From Hondaea fermentalgiana (taxonomy: Eukaryota; Sar; Bigyra; Thraustochytrida; Thraustochytriidae): a stretch of 63,133 nt of DNA. The notes under the pieces were generated by a model, which saw nothing but the letters and a program-made list of their open reading frames with translations, did not search any database and was not told the DNA's origin. The DNA lies in assembly GCA_014084085.1 (NCBI GenBank), contig NPFB01000030.1, positions 187,371-250,503 of the forward strand. Direction: 5' to 3'. Made by a program: the position numbers and the translations under genes. Shown piece by piece: positions 1 through 11,400 of this stretch (positions are counted from its first letter, which is position 1; the number at the start of each line of letters is the position of its first letter).

Positions 1-1499
1 GCGAGCGAGCGAGCTTCGCGCCGCGCGTCCCGTCGCGACCCGCCTCGTCCCAGCGGTCTCCGCCGCGGAAATTTCGACTCGACCCGGGTCTCGCTCGCTC
101 GGCGCCGGCGTCGCGCGCGTCCGTGCGTGCGTGCGCGCGGTCCGTGCGCGCGCGCGAGCGGCGTGCGTGCGTGCGCGCGGGCGAGCGAGCGTGCGCGCGT
201 CCGGGGCTCGGCGCGTTCGGGGTCTGCGAGGCGCCTGGCGCGGCTCGAGCGAGGGCGGATTTGGGTCTGCCTGAGCCGCCTTCTCACGAAGAGCACGAAG
301 AGGGACCGGATTGCTTTTATAAGCAAGGCGAGAGGATGGAGAGCGGCACCGACGCGGGCGCGGCCAAGGCCTTCGCGACGGACGCCCTATGGAGCGCGGA
401 AACTTGGACGAAAGCTGCGCGCGGAGGCGGCGCGGCTGCTGGCTGCCTGCGACCGCGAAGATGGTCCTCGCGAGAGCTGGCGGAATGGCGGGCCGTGCAG
501 ATTGCGTGCGGCGTGGGGGTCATTTTGGGGCGGCGCTTGGACTCGACGTCGGGAGATTCGCCTGGAGCAGCTGGAGCAGCGCGTGCGCAAAAGCTGAGCG
601 GCGCTCGTCGATAAAGTAAAGGCATTCCGTACTATCGACTTGTCCTACCTAGCTCGACGTCGACAATTTCCGTCAACCAGCCACCCAGCCACCCACCCAG
701 CCGCTGCCAAAACATCACCGGCACCGGCCTCGCCAAGAGAGCGGACACGGCTCCCGCGGAAATTGCTGCCAACAAAAGGTCCCTCCCAGCCTCGACCGAA
801 GAAGGAGAAGAGGACCGTGTGCAGCAAGCAGCAGCAGGTTGTCGAGAATCGGCAGCGCCTCCGCCTGAAAAGTGCCTGGCACAAAGCCCTTCTCCGCGGG
901 AATTCCGCGCCTGGGACCCAAACACCTGCCAGCTGCAGTCTCTCGCCTCGAATACCGCACCCCTCGCCTATCTATGAAGTTAAAGCGCCAGAGTCTCCGC
1001 TCCACGCACCTTTGGCCAGCCGGCCGGCCGGCGCCCGAGGGCGAAGGAAGACCTTGAAGAAGAAGAAGAAGAAGAAGATGTCCGCCGCGCCGAGGCCGAA
1101 GTGGCGGGAAGAATGAATGCCACGATAGGACGGGGGGCACCAGAACTAGCGCGAGGCACTACATTTTTGGGAACCCCAAAAAATCGCCGGAAGACACTAC
1201 ATTTACGGACTGTAAAAAGCAGGGACTCATAACGGCTGCGCAGAGGGCGATCGGTTCATGCTCGCGAGGCGAGGCGAGGGCGCGAGGGACGCCGAGACTT
1301 TGGGCGGCGCCGCCCGCCGTCGTCGCTGAGACGATCGACGCGACGGAACAATTGATTGCCTTGCTGAAAAGCCTCTGGTCAACTTTTCTGCGGCGGGCCG
1401 GCCGGCCAGGTGGCTGATCGATCGCGTCAACAACGTCGACGACGACGACCAACGACGACCCAAGAGACACTAGCCAGCTGCTGGCAAGAAAACGGAAAG
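1..1499. other. GC-rich stretch upstream of TBCCD1, no supported gene
   Basis: This stretch holds tetranucleotide-like GC runs (gcga/cgtg repeats near 1-190), an AAG run at 1055-1079 and several overlapping Arg/Ala-rich open frames. None of these has recognisable protein texture. It probably contains the 5' region of the gene starting at 1500 and part of another gene's promoter off the left edge. No RNA gene was recognised. Confidence 0.5.
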
Positions 1500-3608
1500 A
1501 TGCCGAACGCAATGTGGCTGCGAGGCGAGGTCTTCGACCATGGGCTCCTTCATCTTGCGCTGCTTGAGCGTGACCCAGAACCCTCGAACGCATCGACCGG
1601 ACGCGCCTTTGACAGAATTGGACGCTGCCTTATCGGACTGCGCTCCAGAAGTCTTGGTAGCCTGCTTATGCGCGACAACCTCCCCGCGAGCGCGCGAATC
1701 CTAGAGGCAGTCTGGAACGAGGCTGCGGAACCTGGCGACAGAGTTCTCACCGAAGACCAGTGTATTTGCCTCTTGCAAATCTTTGCCGCTCTCAAACCCC
1801 GCGCGTGGCGCTCGGATCGCCAAGCAGAGGCAGAATTTGTACTTTTCCTTGCAGTGCAGCTCTTTTTCCACGCGCGCATTCACGTGCAGCGCGACGACCA
1901 AGTCTGTTGGCCATCTTCCGATGCCATTGCAATCGACCCCCCGCAAGCGCTTTCCGCTGCCGAGCAACATCAACGCATCGCAAACGCTGCCGAAAGCGGC
2001 CTGCATCCCTGCACGCCCAAGACGCTTCGCGCACACTCGCCACGCTCGCTGGCTCTGCGAGCCATTGGCCACGAGAGCGACGAAAGGCTAGACTTCATCA
2101 AGACCCACGTCCGCGATATCTTTTGGCTTGTCAGTCTTTGCGATGAGCTTTCGGCACGCAGTTCGTTTCTGGAGCGCTGGAATCTCAAGGAACTCAGCGC
2201 AGATGTAGTACGTGCCTTGGGCTTTCTCCTCTCTGATGGCAAGGAATTGCGCCCCCTCTGCAGCCGCCAAGAGGCCAAAGTATCGTGCCTCGAGCTCGAG
2301 ATGCTTCTTGGCCGCTCACTTGTGCTCAATGACGAAGCGAATCCACGCCCTGGCCCGGCCTTGGACCCAGATACTCCAGTCCCGGACGACGGAGTCTCGG
2401 ACACCACCGAAGTGGCCACTGATGACGACGACGAGGATGACGACGAGGACAACCACAATGCCTCGACTGGCGGCGGAGCTCCGATGACGCACGATCCGCG
2501 TCAGCAGTCCGTTGATACTCCTCTCTCTCCGCATTTCAACATCGTCATCTATAATGCGCGAAGGCGCACCATTCATGAGGCCTGCGACGAAGAACACCCA
2601 ACAGAGCGTAGCGACACGAGCCCCAATCCAAGTCAAGCTACGGATGGTGCAGCTACTGCTAATAGCAGCAGCAGCAGCAACAACAACAACAACAACAATC
2701 AAGAAGAGAACCATGCACAAGAGGGACAGACGTCGCCAGCACGACGTCGCGGGAATCGGGTGGTCGACAAGGTGGCTATCTTCGCATGCAAGAGCTCATA
2801 CATTTATGTGCTCGTGCCAAGCAAACATGTTCGAATCGTAGGCTGCAGCGACACAACGATTGTGCTTGGCCCGTGTGCGCGCATCGTTACGATCGAGCAT
2901 TGCAGTAATGTCGAGATTATGGGCATCACGCGAAACCTTGCCGTGGGCAACTCCTACGATTGCAAGATTAATATGCACACGCTCGACGCGCGACCCGTTC
3001 TCTTCGGAGACTGCCGTGGGCTCGAACTTGGGCCCTTTAACACGTTTTATCCCCGCCTCGGACGGCATCTTCTACAAGCGGGCATCGATGCGCGCGTCAC
3101 ATTCCCAACGACCGACTTTCCCTGTCTCAAGCCGATTGATATTACCGACCAAACCGCAGCGGGCGCTGCATGGACGCTTTTGCAGCCTGCCGAATTCGCG
3201 CCGTTTGCGGTCCCATTTCCCGATCCAGGTCTTCACGATGCCTGTCGGGACAACCCCGTTGGTCTTCCACCCGCGTACGCGCAGTCACTTTTCCAGAAAG
3301 TTGATCGCGTCGAGTCACTTCTTCGCCGTCTATCTACGGCGTATCTCACCACCGACGACAACGATCTTGATCCGGGCTTTGAGGATGCAAAAGAAAGCGA
3401 TTCGCCCACAAACGAATCTAAAAGCGCCACGAGCTCGTCATCCGCGTCAAGTGCGGATACGACATCTCGGAAGCAGCAACTAGAGCGTGCCTTCCAGGAC
3501 GCCTTTCGGGATTGGCTCGCGACTTCTGGCAATGCGCGGCAAATCATTGATCTCATCAAGCTGCAACCTAATGACGAAGCTGCAAAGCCGTCTTCTCTTG
3601 TGCAATAG
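1500..3608 (+). CDS. TBCCD1: TBCC domain-containing protein 1 (TBCCD1-like)
   Basis: About 702 residues. The frame stays open upstream to 1410, but the first ATG is at 1500 and gives MPNAMWLRGEVFDHGLL, which resembles the start of TBCCD1 proteins. The TBCC/CARP beta-helix lies at about residues 420-530 (VDKVAIFACKSSYIYVL, HVRIVGCSDTTIVLGPC, TRNLAVGNSYDC, GPFNTFYPRLG). An acidic run and a Ser/Asn tract encoded by cag/aac repeats (about residues 385-400) separate it from an alpha-helical N-terminal half. TBCCD1 is known from other eukaryotes as a centrosome/basal-body and Golgi-positioning protein related to tubulin cofactor C and RP2. That role is inferred here from homology. Its stop codon lies only 67 bp from the stop of the convergent gene, so the 3' UTRs must overlap or be very short. 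Confidence 0.85.
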   Translation: MPNAMWLRGEVFDHGLLHLALLERDPEPSNASTGRAFDRIGRCLIGLRSRSLGSLLMRDNLPASARILEAVWNEAAEPGDRVLTEDQCICLLQIFAALKPRAWRSDRQAEAEFVLFLAVQLFFHARIHVQRDDQVCWPSSDAIAIDPPQALSAAEQHQRIANAAESGLHPCTPKTLRAHSPRSLALRAIGHESDERLDFIKTHVRDIFWLVSLCDELSARSSFLERWNLKELSADVVRALGFLLSDGKELRPLCSRQEAKVSCLELEMLLGRSLVLNDEANPRPGPALDPDTPVPDDGVSDTTEVATDDDDEDDDEDNHNASTGGGAPMTHDPRQQSVDTPLSPHFNIVIYNARRRTIHEACDEEHPTERSDTSPNPSQATDGAATANSSSSSNNNNNNNQEENHAQEGQTSPARRRGNRVVDKVAIFACKSSYIYVLVPSKHVRIVGCSDTTIVLGPCARIVTIEHCSNVEIMGITRNLAVGNSYDCKINMHTLDARPVLFGDCRGLELGPFNTFYPRLGRHLLQAGIDARVTFPTTDFPCLKPIDITDQTAAGAAWTLLQPAEFAPFAVPFPDPGLHDACRDNPVGLPPAYAQSLFQKVDRVESLLRRLSTAYLTTDDNDLDPGFEDAKESDSPTNESKSATSSSSASSADTTSRKQQLERAFQDAFRDWLATSGNARQIIDLIKLQPNDEAAKPSSLVQ

Positions 3609-3675
3609 AAAACAAAATCAAAATATATGTCGGGACAATTCCCCCACTTAGCACTCGCCCTCTTCCTTCTGCCGG

Positions 3676-6600
3676 CTACTCTATGTCTATGTCCTGCGAA
3701 GCGTGCCAGTCGAGAGGGAGCGCGCCATGCTCTCGCTCCCAATGAACCCGTCTAGCGTCTCTTTCAGCGCGCAGCTCGCGCATAGCATCGCTCAATCGGT
3801 TGATGGCTCGCAACGCCTCCTTTTCTGCAGTCTCGTTTGCCTGGTTGCACTCAAGGACCTCCGCGCTCGTCTCCACGGCGCGCCCTAAACGCCCAAGCTC
3901 TTGCTCTGCAAGCAAGATCGGCACGGCTTCCTGCAGTTTGCGCACCATGTTCTGGTACATATGAACAAGTTCCGGAGATGCTACGATACACGCCTCGAGC
4001 TTGCGCAAGAGGATGAGTTTATGCTTGGCCTGCTCTTCAGAAAGTCCAAGACTCCTCATCTTGCTCCAGCCCAAGGAGAGCTCGCGCTCAAATCTATCCA
4101 TTTTCTTGCGTTGACTCGTTGCATGTTGATCGCGAAGCTTGTCGATGTGCGCATCGGCTTCTGCGCGCGTCGAGACAGGCGGAAGTAAATGTTGCTGAAG
4201 ATCGCGGGCGAGTACAGCGGCCTCTCTTTCCGCGAGTGTGCGCTCGTGCTTACGGTCCGCGATTTGTGTTTCGACCGCAGCTCGCTTTTCCTTCAGCACA
4301 TCAACCTGGCGAGACAATACACGACGAAACTCAGCCGTTGTTTTACGCTGCATCGCCGCATCCACCCCCTTGGACTTTTCCTCAAGGGCAGCTAGATCTT
4401 GCGCGTACTCGCTAGCCAATCGTTGCTTGCTATCTCGCAAATTCCGACGCACAGCTCCGAGTGCCTTTGCAGACTTGCGCTCAGCGGCGTCGAGAATGCG
4501 GGCCTTCTCCTCTCGACCGAGTGCCTCGATGCGCTTCGCTACCTCTTCGCACCTTTTTTCAAGCGTGTGGAACTCTGCATCTTGCAGAGATCGCTGCAAC
4601 CGATGAACTGCTGCAAGCTCGGCGAGCTTGCTCCGCAAGGCATCCTCAGGGATTCGAGCATTTTCCAGAATATTTTCGGACTCATCGATGCGTTGCTGCA
4701 GTGCATGAATCCGCTCGCGGGACTCCGAGCATTCTCGAAGCACTGCATTCACGGTTTCCTGAGCAACGTCCGCCTTCAGGGCTACGTGTGAAACTTTGTT
4801 GAGCAGCTCCACCGGGTCATGCTCGTGAACAGATGGTTTTCGACGGCGTACGAAGCCCGTTGAAAACGAGCGAGGGCGTTCGTCAGCAGAACCAAAAGGT
4901 CCTGCGCGACCTTCAGCCAGGGGTTTCGATCTCACTTGTTCCAGACAGGATTCCATGATGACTTGTCGCTTTGTGGCCAACTTTGACAACGCATTGAAGC
5001 TTTCCAGATCTGCGTCTTTCACATCTTCGAATGCCTTGTCGAGCTCCTGTGCGTGGCCCTTGGCCATGAAACCAATTTGCTCTAGCTCACGTGTTCGTCG
5101 GAAGACTAGAGCAGATCGAAATTCCTGCTCTCTTGCGCTTTGTCGCGCGCGCTCGGCCCTTTCCGCTTCCTCTTTTCGCTTGACTGCGCGCTCGGCTTCG
5201 AGTTGTGCGAGAAGCTCGGTTTCCTCTTCGACCGAAAACAGGACTTCGCGCTCTATCTCGGTTACAAATGATGCCTCTACAGCGCCATTTGACTCCAATG
5301 CTGTCTTTGGAGAGACCTCAAGGTCTTTGGGGGCATCCGAAGAAACTGCCACATCTTCTTTTCCACTTGCTGCAGTACTTGTTTCTACATCCTCTTGTTG
5401 CTTGTAGAATCTTTGCTGGTGTTGTAGTTGTGTTGCTGCTGCTAATTCTGCGGTAGCGGCGACGGTAGTGGCGGCAGCAGCAACAGCTCTTTTCCTTTCT
5501 TCTTTTACTTCTTCTTTTTCGGGTGTTGCTGCTGCTGCTGCTGCTGTATTCTGGACTGACAAAGCAGCAACATCACTCGTTTCCATTTCTTTTTCCGCAT
5601 TCTCTTTCTTCCCTGCTGCTTCTTCTGGTGGCGGCGGTGGCGGTGGTGGTATTGTCGTAGCGGCCGTAGCAGCGTCTGTGACCATTTCATCAGCCGATGC
5701 TTTCACCTCATCCACCTCGAGCACCTGCGCAAGTCTGTGCTCGAATGAGATTTCGCGCGCTTTCATATCAACACCTTCGCTTGCACTGCGATCTACGTCC
5801 GCCTTAACCGGGGCACTGTCATCTTCGTGAAGGGCTGCCTCGCTCGATGCTTCATCGGACATACTGTCCTCCTGCTCGTGAGATTTGATGTCAGCTTCGT
5901 GAATGAGACTTCGACTGCTCTTTCGCTGCTGACTGAGTCTTCGGAGCGAAGCTAGACGACGTAATGAGCCTGTCGTACTTCCGGATCTTGCACTGATAGA
6001 GCTCTGAACGGACCCAGCCTCTGAGACGCGGTCGTCATCAACGCTTACGTCGTCCGCCTCACAGCTTGGCTGGCCCGAGTCAGTTTCAAAAAAATCAACA
6101 GGGACTTGCTTGCCGTCTCGGGCCAAAGCATGTCGCACTGCGCCCTCTGGCAAGCCTGCCTTGAGCATCATTCTGTACTTTTCGAGACCATCTGGCATAC
6201 TTGATCTTTTCATGTCTGTTGCCGTTTGCTTTAAATGATGTTCATTGGACTCGGTCGTTGTATTTGTCTTTGTTTCAGCAGTTGTGCTTGCCTCTGCGGT
6301 GGGCACGTTTGGTTTCGTCGCATCTGACTTTGTCAGTTTAAGATCAAGGGAGTCACCATGTTCTCCCTGCTGAATCTTAGCAACACCATGGACAACAGCT
6401 TCATTCGTTGTGGAAGGGACACGATTGCGCTGGAGCTGAGCAAAGATGGCGCTCATGCCCTCTTGCGAAGGCTCAGTTGGCATGGAAGACGGGGATACTA
6501 ATCGCTGATCCGCCAGTCTTGTCTCGAAACGAGACACTTCCGGTTCCGTTGAAGCTGTGCCTAAAGGCGTTTGGTCAAGGGGCTCGTCATGCCCTCGCTG

Positions 6601-7800
6601 CTGCATCCCAGCAACGCCATGAACAACAGCTTCATTTGTTGTGGAAGGAACACGATTGCGTTGCAGCTGAGCAAAGATAGCGCTCATGCCCTCCTGCGGA
6701 GGCTCAGCAGGCATCGGAGACGTGTTCAGCACGCGCCGACCCGCCAGGTCTGTCTCATTAGTAGTTGACATTTCCGAATCCGTCGCGACATAAGACTGCT
6801 GCTTGAGCGACTCGTCCTGTTCTTGCTCCTGCGTATTTATTACGTCGTGAATAACACCTTCGTTTGTCGTAGATGGAACTCGGTTGCGCCGGAGCTGTGC
6901 AAATATGGCGCTCATATCCTCTTGAGGACCCTCTGCGCCAACTTCTGACATCTCCCCAGGCATCGTTGGCGGTGGAAGATGTGGAGGCTTTGGCTTATGA
7001 CCAGAAATATCCTCTGAAGCCTGATTAGGCAACTCACTTGACAATGACAATTCAGGTGCTCGAGAATCCTCAAAATCTTGCAAGGGCGGCAATGGCGGCG
7101 GCACATTATCGACGTTGGTAATTGGACTTGGCATATCTGGCAGGGCTGCCGGTGGCGAAGGAATTTCAAAGGGGGTGACCGCTTCTTCGTCCTCAAGTGG
7201 TGTGGGTAGTGGAGGCAACGGAGGAGGGTCGTCATCATGCAGAACTTCGTCCTTTTGTTCGTGTCCGCCCATCGAGTCTTCGCCAGTCCATGAACGACTC
7301 CGAGGACTTGAAAGCTGCGAAGCGTCATCCTTGGACTCGTACTCAAAGTCTGAGAGTCCTGCGTTATGAATATGCAAGGCAGACGGCATCTGGGGCGGTA
7401 CAGGTGGTGCTGCTGCGGGTGGCAAAGGTGGTGCTTGGGGAGGAGGCGGCACAGAGGCAAAACTTGCTCTGTGCTTTTGTTCAAGAGCGGAATCTTTTGC
7501 CGAAGATGCTTTGCTATCCACGGCATTGCTTTTTCTTGGCACGGCGCCAGAAGCATAGTTTGCAGAAAGAGCTTCCTCGATGGCGGCCTTGGTGACCTTT
7601 TTCGTGAGACCCTTACGATTCTCTTTTCGTCCTTTTGGCTTTGTCCGCGCGTTCGCGTCTTTCGATCTGGCCGAGCCCGAGCCCGAGCTCGAGCCCAAGC
7701 TTGCGCGCACGCCGCGTCGCTTCGCAAACCTTTCCAAGTCCTCAAGGTCTGCCTCCGTTGGCGGCGGCGGCAAAGGCGGCGGCAGCGGTGGCGTGGACAT
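3676..7800 (-). CDS. Proline-rich coiled-coil protein with tandem repeats and CCDC53-like motif
   Basis: About 1374 residues, from the first ATG at 7800 (the frame is open to 7854 but begins there with TTG). The N-terminus has formin-like polyproline (PPLPPPLPPPP, residues 4-14), with more Pro-rich patches to about residue 300. Three near-identical repeats of about 80 residues follow (about 290-480), each with MSAIFAQLxRNRVPSTTNE. At about residues 537-560 the string KYRMMLKAGLPEGAVRHALARDG matches the motif seen in WASH subunit CCDC53/WASHC3 and related actin regulators. A long Glu/Arg/Lys-rich coiled coil fills about residues 830-1340. I infer a cytoskeletal scaffold or actin-nucleation role. 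No FH2 domain is visible, so it is not a formin. The family was not otherwise recognised. Confidence 0.75.
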   Translation of the reverse strand: MSTPPLPPPLPPPPTEADLEDLERFAKRRGVRASLGSSSGSGSARSKDANARTKPKGRKENRKGLTKKVTKAAIEEALSANYASGAVPRKSNAVDSKASSAKDSALEQKHRASFASVPPPPQAPPLPPAAAPPVPPQMPSALHIHNAGLSDFEYESKDDASQLSSPRSRSWTGEDSMGGHEQKDEVLHDDDPPPLPPLPTPLEDEEAVTPFEIPSPPAALPDMPSPITNVDNVPPPLPPLQDFEDSRAPELSLSSELPNQASEDISGHKPKPPHLPPPTMPGEMSEVGAEGPQEDMSAIFAQLRRNRVPSTTNEGVIHDVINTQEQEQDESLKQQSYVATDSEMSTTNETDLAGRRVLNTSPMPAEPPQEGMSAIFAQLQRNRVPSTTNEAVVHGVAGMQQRGHDEPLDQTPLGTASTEPEVSRFETRLADQRLVSPSSMPTEPSQEGMSAIFAQLQRNRVPSTTNEAVVHGVAKIQQGEHGDSLDLKLTKSDATKPNVPTAEASTTAETKTNTTTESNEHHLKQTATDMKRSSMPDGLEKYRMMLKAGLPEGAVRHALARDGKQVPVDFFETDSGQPSCEADDVSVDDDRVSEAGSVQSSISARSGSTTGSLRRLASLRRLSQQRKSSRSLIHEADIKSHEQEDSMSDEASSEAALHEDDSAPVKADVDRSASEGVDMKAREISFEHRLAQVLEVDEVKASADEMVTDAATAATTIPPPPPPPPEEAAGKKENAEKEMETSDVAALSVQNTAAAAAATPEKEEVKEERKRAVAAAATTVAATAELAAATQLQHQQRFYKQQEDVETSTAASGKEDVAVSSDAPKDLEVSPKTALESNGAVEASFVTEIEREVLFSVEEETELLAQLEAERAVKRKEEAERAERARQSAREQEFRSALVFRRTRELEQIGFMAKGHAQELDKAFEDVKDADLESFNALSKLATKRQVIMESCLEQVRSKPLAEGRAGPFGSADERPRSFSTGFVRRRKPSVHEHDPVELLNKVSHVALKADVAQETVNAVLRECSESRERIHALQQRIDESENILENARIPEDALRSKLAELAAVHRLQRSLQDAEFHTLEKRCEEVAKRIEALGREEKARILDAAERKSAKALGAVRRNLRDSKQRLASEYAQDLAALEEKSKGVDAAMQRKTTAEFRRVLSRQVDVLKEKRAAVETQIADRKHERTLAEREAAVLARDLQQHLLPPVSTRAEADAHIDKLRDQHATSQRKKMDRFERELSLGWSKMRSLGLSEEQAKHKLILLRKLEACIVASPELVHMYQNMVRKLQEAVPILLAEQELGRLGRAVETSAEVLECNQANETAEKEALRAINRLSDAMRELRAERDARRVHWEREHGALPLDWHASQDIDIE
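6371..6930. repeat. Three tandem ~240-bp coding repeats
   Basis: Similar blocks at 6371-6466, 6611-6706 and 6845-6930 are spaced about 240 bp apart. They encode the MSAIFAQLxRNRVPSTTNE repeats of the minus-strand coiled-coil protein. The first two copies are nearly identical at DNA level and the third is more diverged, which suggests a recent duplication of one unit. Confidence 0.8.
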
Positions 7801-8469
7801 GGTCGTGCCCCCCAGGCCCGCCCACCTTGTCTGCCGTCTCCCCGAAAGCTCCAAACGCCGCCGCCGTCGGCCACGCTATGCAGGAGCTAGCTGCTGCCCG
7901 CCCTCGCGCGGTCTGGCGCCCTCGCAAGTGGGCGCGCGGGCAAGGTTTGCTTGCCGTCGTCGGCCTCGGCCTGCGACCCCTTCTGCGACAACTGATCGAC
8001 CCACGCAGAGCGCAGCTCGGCTCAGCGCCGCTCAGCTTGCGAGAGCCAACGTTCGGCCGACTGCCCGCCTTGCTCGACTTCGCCCAGGAAAGCAGAGCAG
8101 ACCAGACAGCCCAGCGCCGCAAGGCCGTCCCGACAATGTCAGTTTCTGCCGCCGCGGCGCCGCCGAGAACAGCGCAGCCCAGGCCGGCCAGGAGGGGCCG
8201 CTAGCAGTCGCTACGGGTCCGCTAGGGTCAGAGTCCAACGGATACATTGGTTTAGCGCGCAGAGGACGCTGGGCGAGTGTCCCGGCGGCCTGAGAGCGCT
8301 AGGGTGCGTACGGAGAAGGGAGCAGGCGAGGAAAGGAAGCGGAAGGGCAGCGAGAGGGCGAGACGAGGCAAGACGAGGCAAGGCAGGGCGAGGCAAGGCG
8401 AGGCAGGCATCGATTGCTGCTGGCTGTCATCGACATCCTGATCTCGCGCGTGGCGAGAGACGAAGCGCG
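7801..8469. other. Divergent promoter region
   Basis: This spacer separates the minus-strand coiled-coil gene from the plus-strand androglobin-like gene. It is GC-rich and carries an impure gacgaggcaa/ggcgaggcaa repeat at about 8360-8408, just upstream of the second start. No gene or clear TATA box is seen. Confidence 0.5.
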
Positions 8470-11400
8470 ATGGGCAAGCCCGGCAAGGGTGCGGCAGCCG
8501 CCGTGAACCCAGCCTTCGAGACGGGACTATTGGATGTCGAGCCGTGGCCGCTAGATTCAGAGTACCAAGTTGACGCCGAGGCCGACGAGAACGAGAACGC
8601 TGCCGAGGAAAATGCGTCTGCGAGCGAAGTTTGCGAAAACGATGCTCAAGATTGTGAAATTCAGAATGACACCAGAGATGGTCTTCTCCCCGCCATCAAT
8701 TTACCTTTGTGGCAAGATCCAGAGGCTCAGCATGCTTCGTTTGTAAGCAAACTTCAGTCGCTAGGCGCTGATGTAGAATGGCTTCCCATCGACGAGGTTG
8801 TCGCCGAATCCGTGCTTCATGACGAAGAATTCGCGCCAGCATCATGGTCAGTTCTTCGTCTTCACGGCGGATCCGAGGTGTTTCGTTCTACTCTAGGCAT
8901 CCTCTGCAATGAGACGCTGGACATTGGTGAAGATCGATGCCCGTGGAAACGCGTGGAATCTCGCGAAGTTCCAGCACCATCTGACGATGATCCACAACCT
9001 CGGCCACGCTTTGCTGTTCAACTATACCTAGACGGCGACCTGCGGGAAGTCATTGTTGATGATCTTGTTCCTGTGAGAAATGGAGTCATTCAGCTTGCTC
9101 ATGAACTCATTGAGCTTCCCGCGCAAGAAGTCGAGGTATCACCTACAGACCCGCAAGCTAGCGAAGAGGATAACGGTGCAGAAAGCGAGCCACCTGCACC
9201 GGCGCCAGCACGATTCAAGGCTATCCTCTGGCCCTTGCTTCTAGAAAAGGCAACCATGTGGGTTCAGGAGCAAAGCACATCCGCAAACTTGGGCCGTGCC
9301 CACCCGCTTTCGCTGCTCGGTCCGTGTTTCGCGCTTACCATGCCCGAGGGACGTGTCGCAAATATCGTCCAAGCGACTCCCCAAGAGGCTGATTGGACAC
9401 ATTTGCGCAGACCCTCCAGTGAAGACTTTGTCTTTGAGTCCTGGGATGCGTGGATGCGCGCAAAGGCGGATGCAAAGAGCGCTGGCGATGAAGATGCTCT
9501 GGCAACGCTCGAGGCCGCTGGCGAGGCTGCAAAGGAAAAGAAGCGTCAGCTTCTTGCAAGTAAGCTCGCCACTTCAAACGAGCCCGCCGACGCAGAGTCT
9601 ACCCAGGAATCAGGTGCCGTGCTCGAGACGCCGAAAAAGGAGAAAAAGCAGAAGCGCCGCAAGAAGACGAAAAGGCGTCGGAGCTCTGATGATGATATCA
9701 TTCCGGTCGACACGATCGCTTTCAATGCGGCGATGAAGGCTCACGAAGACGCTCTTACGGCCGCTGTAGCGAGCTTGCACGAGCGGCGACGAACATTTGA
9801 GGTGCTTCGTGCTACTGGAGGCGTGTTACGGGCCAAACTTTGCGTAAGCAGAGGTCGTGTTACATCCGATGACAGCGGTGCTGCGGCTCAAGGCGATGCA
9901 GCTCCGCCCGACACTAGTGAGGCTGATGCCGCAACAAAGCAACCACTCACTGAGTCCGAGATGCTCATGGAGGAAAATCTTCTCGGGCTCGCTGCAGGTG
10001 TCTGGAAAGAGGTGGAACTTGAAGTGCGTGCAGATCAAATGTTCATCGTCATTGAAGCAGGTGCAAGCCGCATTCGTGTCGCTGGCTATCCGCAGATCCT
10101 CTCGCCAATGCCTAAAAATAGTGATGGTAGAGCTGCGCACACGTTTTGGGTCAGTCGCACTGATCTTGACGCCGTATCTGCAACCTTTGAGACATGGAGA
10201 TTCGTGGACCCCCTTCAGGATGCTTGTCGCATTGATTACAACGCAGGCGAGGATGGAGCCTGGAGCGCACAAGATCTTGGACGCGCATTCATTGCACCTC
10301 CTACCTCAGCGGAGGCGGAGGATAGTGCAGCAGAAGATATGACTCTCGAGTTCACCCTCATGCTCGCATGTAAATCCGGCCCACTCGATGAAGTCGCAGA
10401 GCTTGAAGTAGCTACCTATTCAAGTGGAGTTGTGGCAATCGATCAAGACTTGCTTGCAGCCTTTGAAACGCCTCGTCGACCAGATGTGGAGGCTACAACG
10501 GAGATATATCGCGTCGAGATCGCTCAGGGTTTGGCCTGTTTCTCTCTGCCTCTTTCGCCGAACGCTATTCACGTGTTTAGGCTACATTCACCAACCGGCG
10601 CGCTTGTGCGGATCGTTGGAAACCTTTCTTCCATGGCGCCGCCTCTTGTACTTGGCGCGCTTGATGCCTGGAAGGAAATGCGGACAAGGTGCGAGGGTCC
10701 TAGTGCAACTGAACTTGTTACCTCTGAGACCCTCGAAATCAGCTGCACAAGGCCAGAAGACTGGCAATGCATTGCAAGATATCGCGTGGATCTTGGTGGG
10801 CAAGATGAGGTCCAAGCAGGGAACAAGGATGACAAAGAGGAGGAGGAGGAGGAGGAGAAGGAGACTGGAGCGGCGACAACACCACAGTTACCGAGCTTTT
10901 GCGCGAGCGTTGATTTCTCGAATCGAGTTCATCGAGACTATTTGCAAATTTGGGAAGTCGACACCGAATCTGGAAAACATGTTCGCAGGGACAAACTTGG
11001 AATGTGGGTGCCCCCATGCAAGCGCTCAAGCTCTACGTTCGACCTCATTTTCCTCATGGTGAGCCCGAAGCTCGACAACGTGCCGTCGGCCTCATGCCAA
11101 ATTTCACTCGCATGCGCAACAGGAATAAAGAGCGCACAGCGTCTTACTACAGCGATTGCATCGCTCCGGCGAGGTACATATGTGCCAAACAACAGAGGAA
11201 TTCTCTTCCGCGAGTACTTTGACGCCATTCCGCAGGTACTGACTTTTCGCGTCGATGTGGGCCAAAGTGATCTGCCATTCAAGGTGCAATTGATTTCCCA
11301 AGACGTTGCAGCGCAGCTTGAATCACGAACATTGGGCTCGGATACGGACGAGATCATTGCCGAAACTTACTCAACCACGGCAGAGAACGCTAGCGTCCCT

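Noticed and set aside
6912..7874. 320-residue frame overlapping the coiled-coil gene on the same strand
   Set aside because: It is an alternate frame of the Pro-rich coding region with His/Arg-rich composition; the other frame has real motifs and the full length.
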